Source: Terribacillus halophilus
GTDB taxonomy: Bacteria > Bacillota > Bacilli > Bacillales > Amphibacillaceae
DNA length: 64,000 nt
Assembly: GCF_900162685.1 (NCBI RefSeq)
Contig: NZ_LT727828.1
Location: 894,824 to 958,823, forward strand
Reading direction: 5' to 3'
The position numbers and the translations under genes are program-made. Below, in pieces: positions 63,396 through 64,000 of the stretch; the first letter of the stretch is position 1, and each line of letters starts with the position of its first letter. The notes beneath the pieces were generated by a model. That model was not told the origin of the DNA, did not search any database, and was given only the letters and a program-made list of their open reading frames with translations.

Positions 63396-64000
63396 ATGGA
63401 ATTAGCAGAAATTAGAAATGAAATTGACCGAATGGAAACACAACTAACAGACTTTAGGGGGTCTCTTTGACTTAGATCAGAAGAAAGCTCGTATTGCTGA
63501 GCTTGAAGATCTAATGTTGGATCCGACATTTTGGGATAATCAAGAGACAGCGCAAAAAGTAATCAATGAGTCGAACGGCTTGAAAGAGTCAGTCGACGGC
63601 TACGAAAAACTTGTTTCCCGTCATGAAGACTTGGAAGTTTCCCTCGAATTGGTGAAGGAAGAAGCAGATGAAGATCTTCGCGCGGAATTAGAGGAAGAAA
63701 TCGTTGCAATGCGTACATCAGTTGATGAATTCGAGTTGCTTATGCTATTGAGTGAACCATATGACAGAAACAATGCTATTTTGGAACTGCATCCAGGTGC
63801 AGGCGGCACCGAATCCCAAGACTGGGCGAGCATGTTGCTTCGTATGTATACGCGCTGGGCAGAACAGCGTGATTTCAAAGTGGAAACACTGGATTATCTT
63901 CCAGGTGAAGAAGCTGGTGTTAAAAGTGTAACGCTATTGATTAAAGGACTTAATGCATACGGTTATCTGAAAGCGGAAAAAGGCGTACATCGTCTTGTCC
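63396..64000 (+). CDS. prfB: Peptide chain release factor 2 (RF2), 3'-truncated by window edge
   Basis: The first 24 codons run from ATG 63396 to an in-frame UGA at 63468-63470. A +1 shift there continues the RF2 reading frame ([18 protein letters not shown]...) to the window end, including the conserved [20 protein letters not shown] block. The GGQ motif lies beyond the edge. RF2 ends translation at UGA and UAA and controls its own synthesis through the frameshift. GAGGTGAAG precedes the ATG. The position after secA is conserved in Bacillus. Confidence 0.96.
63456..63471 (+). other. Programmed +1 frameshift site of prfB
   Basis: AGGGGG (63456-63461) is the Shine-Dalgarno-like stimulator, followed by TCT CTT TGA C. 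The tRNA on CTT slips to TTT when UGA decoding is slow because RF2 is scarce. Standard element. Confidence 0.96.

Noticed and set aside
1-64000. CRISPR array, tRNA, rRNA, riboswitch or insertion sequence
   Set aside because: No evenly spaced direct repeats, no tRNA- or rRNA-like sequence, no recognised riboswitch core and no transposase-like frame were seen.

Overview
The window looks like a low-GC Gram-positive chromosome from the family Bacillaceae. The gene order yvyE / degS-degU-degV-comFA-comFC-yvyF-flgM-flgN-flgK-flgL-yviE-fliW-csrA-hag ... flaG-fliD-fliS-fliT-hpf-secA-prfB follows the Bacillus subtilis map closely. The sugar-transport and muropeptide-recycling blocks, and a dispersed GC-rich repeat, fit the halotolerant soil relatives (Terribacillus, Oceanobacillus, Virgibacillus type). 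I cannot fix the genus from sequence alone. No rRNA, tRNA, CRISPR array, transposase or prophage gene was seen.

Layout. 1-5.1 kb: an MMPL exporter cut by the window edge, small envelope proteins and an alpha/beta hydrolase. 5.2-7.2 kb: a secreted SGNH esterase with a perfect catabolite-repression (cre) site. 7.5-14.8 kb: two HAD phosphatases, a ywrD-ywrB-ywrA-like group (gamma-glutamyltransferase plus split chromate transporter), a ThuA-domain protein, a quinone-oxidoreductase-like enzyme and a divergent phosphofructokinase. 14.9-17.9 kb: the csoR-copA-copZ copper operon with its operator. 18-26.5 kb: AT-rich lipoprotein genes on both sides of an ABC sugar import operon that has no ATPase gene of its own. 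26.8-31 kb: murR-murQ-murP-mupG for recycling cell-wall MurNAc peptides, complemented by nagA-nagB at 36.8-38.7 kb. 31-35.7 kb, mostly minus strand: a GltP-type symporter, an Nramp-like transporter without the canonical metal motifs opposite a FadR-type regulator, and a class D sortase.

38.7-60 kb is the degSU / late competence / flagellar region. FlgM holds SigD. FliW and CsrA control flagellin translation, and the hag leader carries a textbook CsrA hairpin. FliS and FliT are chaperones, and FlgK, FlgL and FliD build the hook-filament junction and cap. Between hag and flaG sit two glycosyltransferases (probably for flagellin), an RsbR-type stressosome protein behind a SigB-like promoter, and a wrecked acetoin-reductase-type gene. 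The window ends with hpf (SigB-like promoter), a broken small gene, secA and the start of prfB with its programmed frameshift.

The most unusual feature is a four-copy dispersed repeat (2.2, 34.7, 41.5 and 59.0 kb). Each copy begins with a terminator hairpin, followed by a GC-rich hairpin whose outer stem changes in a compensatory way between copies. I did not find a clearly new defence or metabolic system; most of the window is conserved chromosome.
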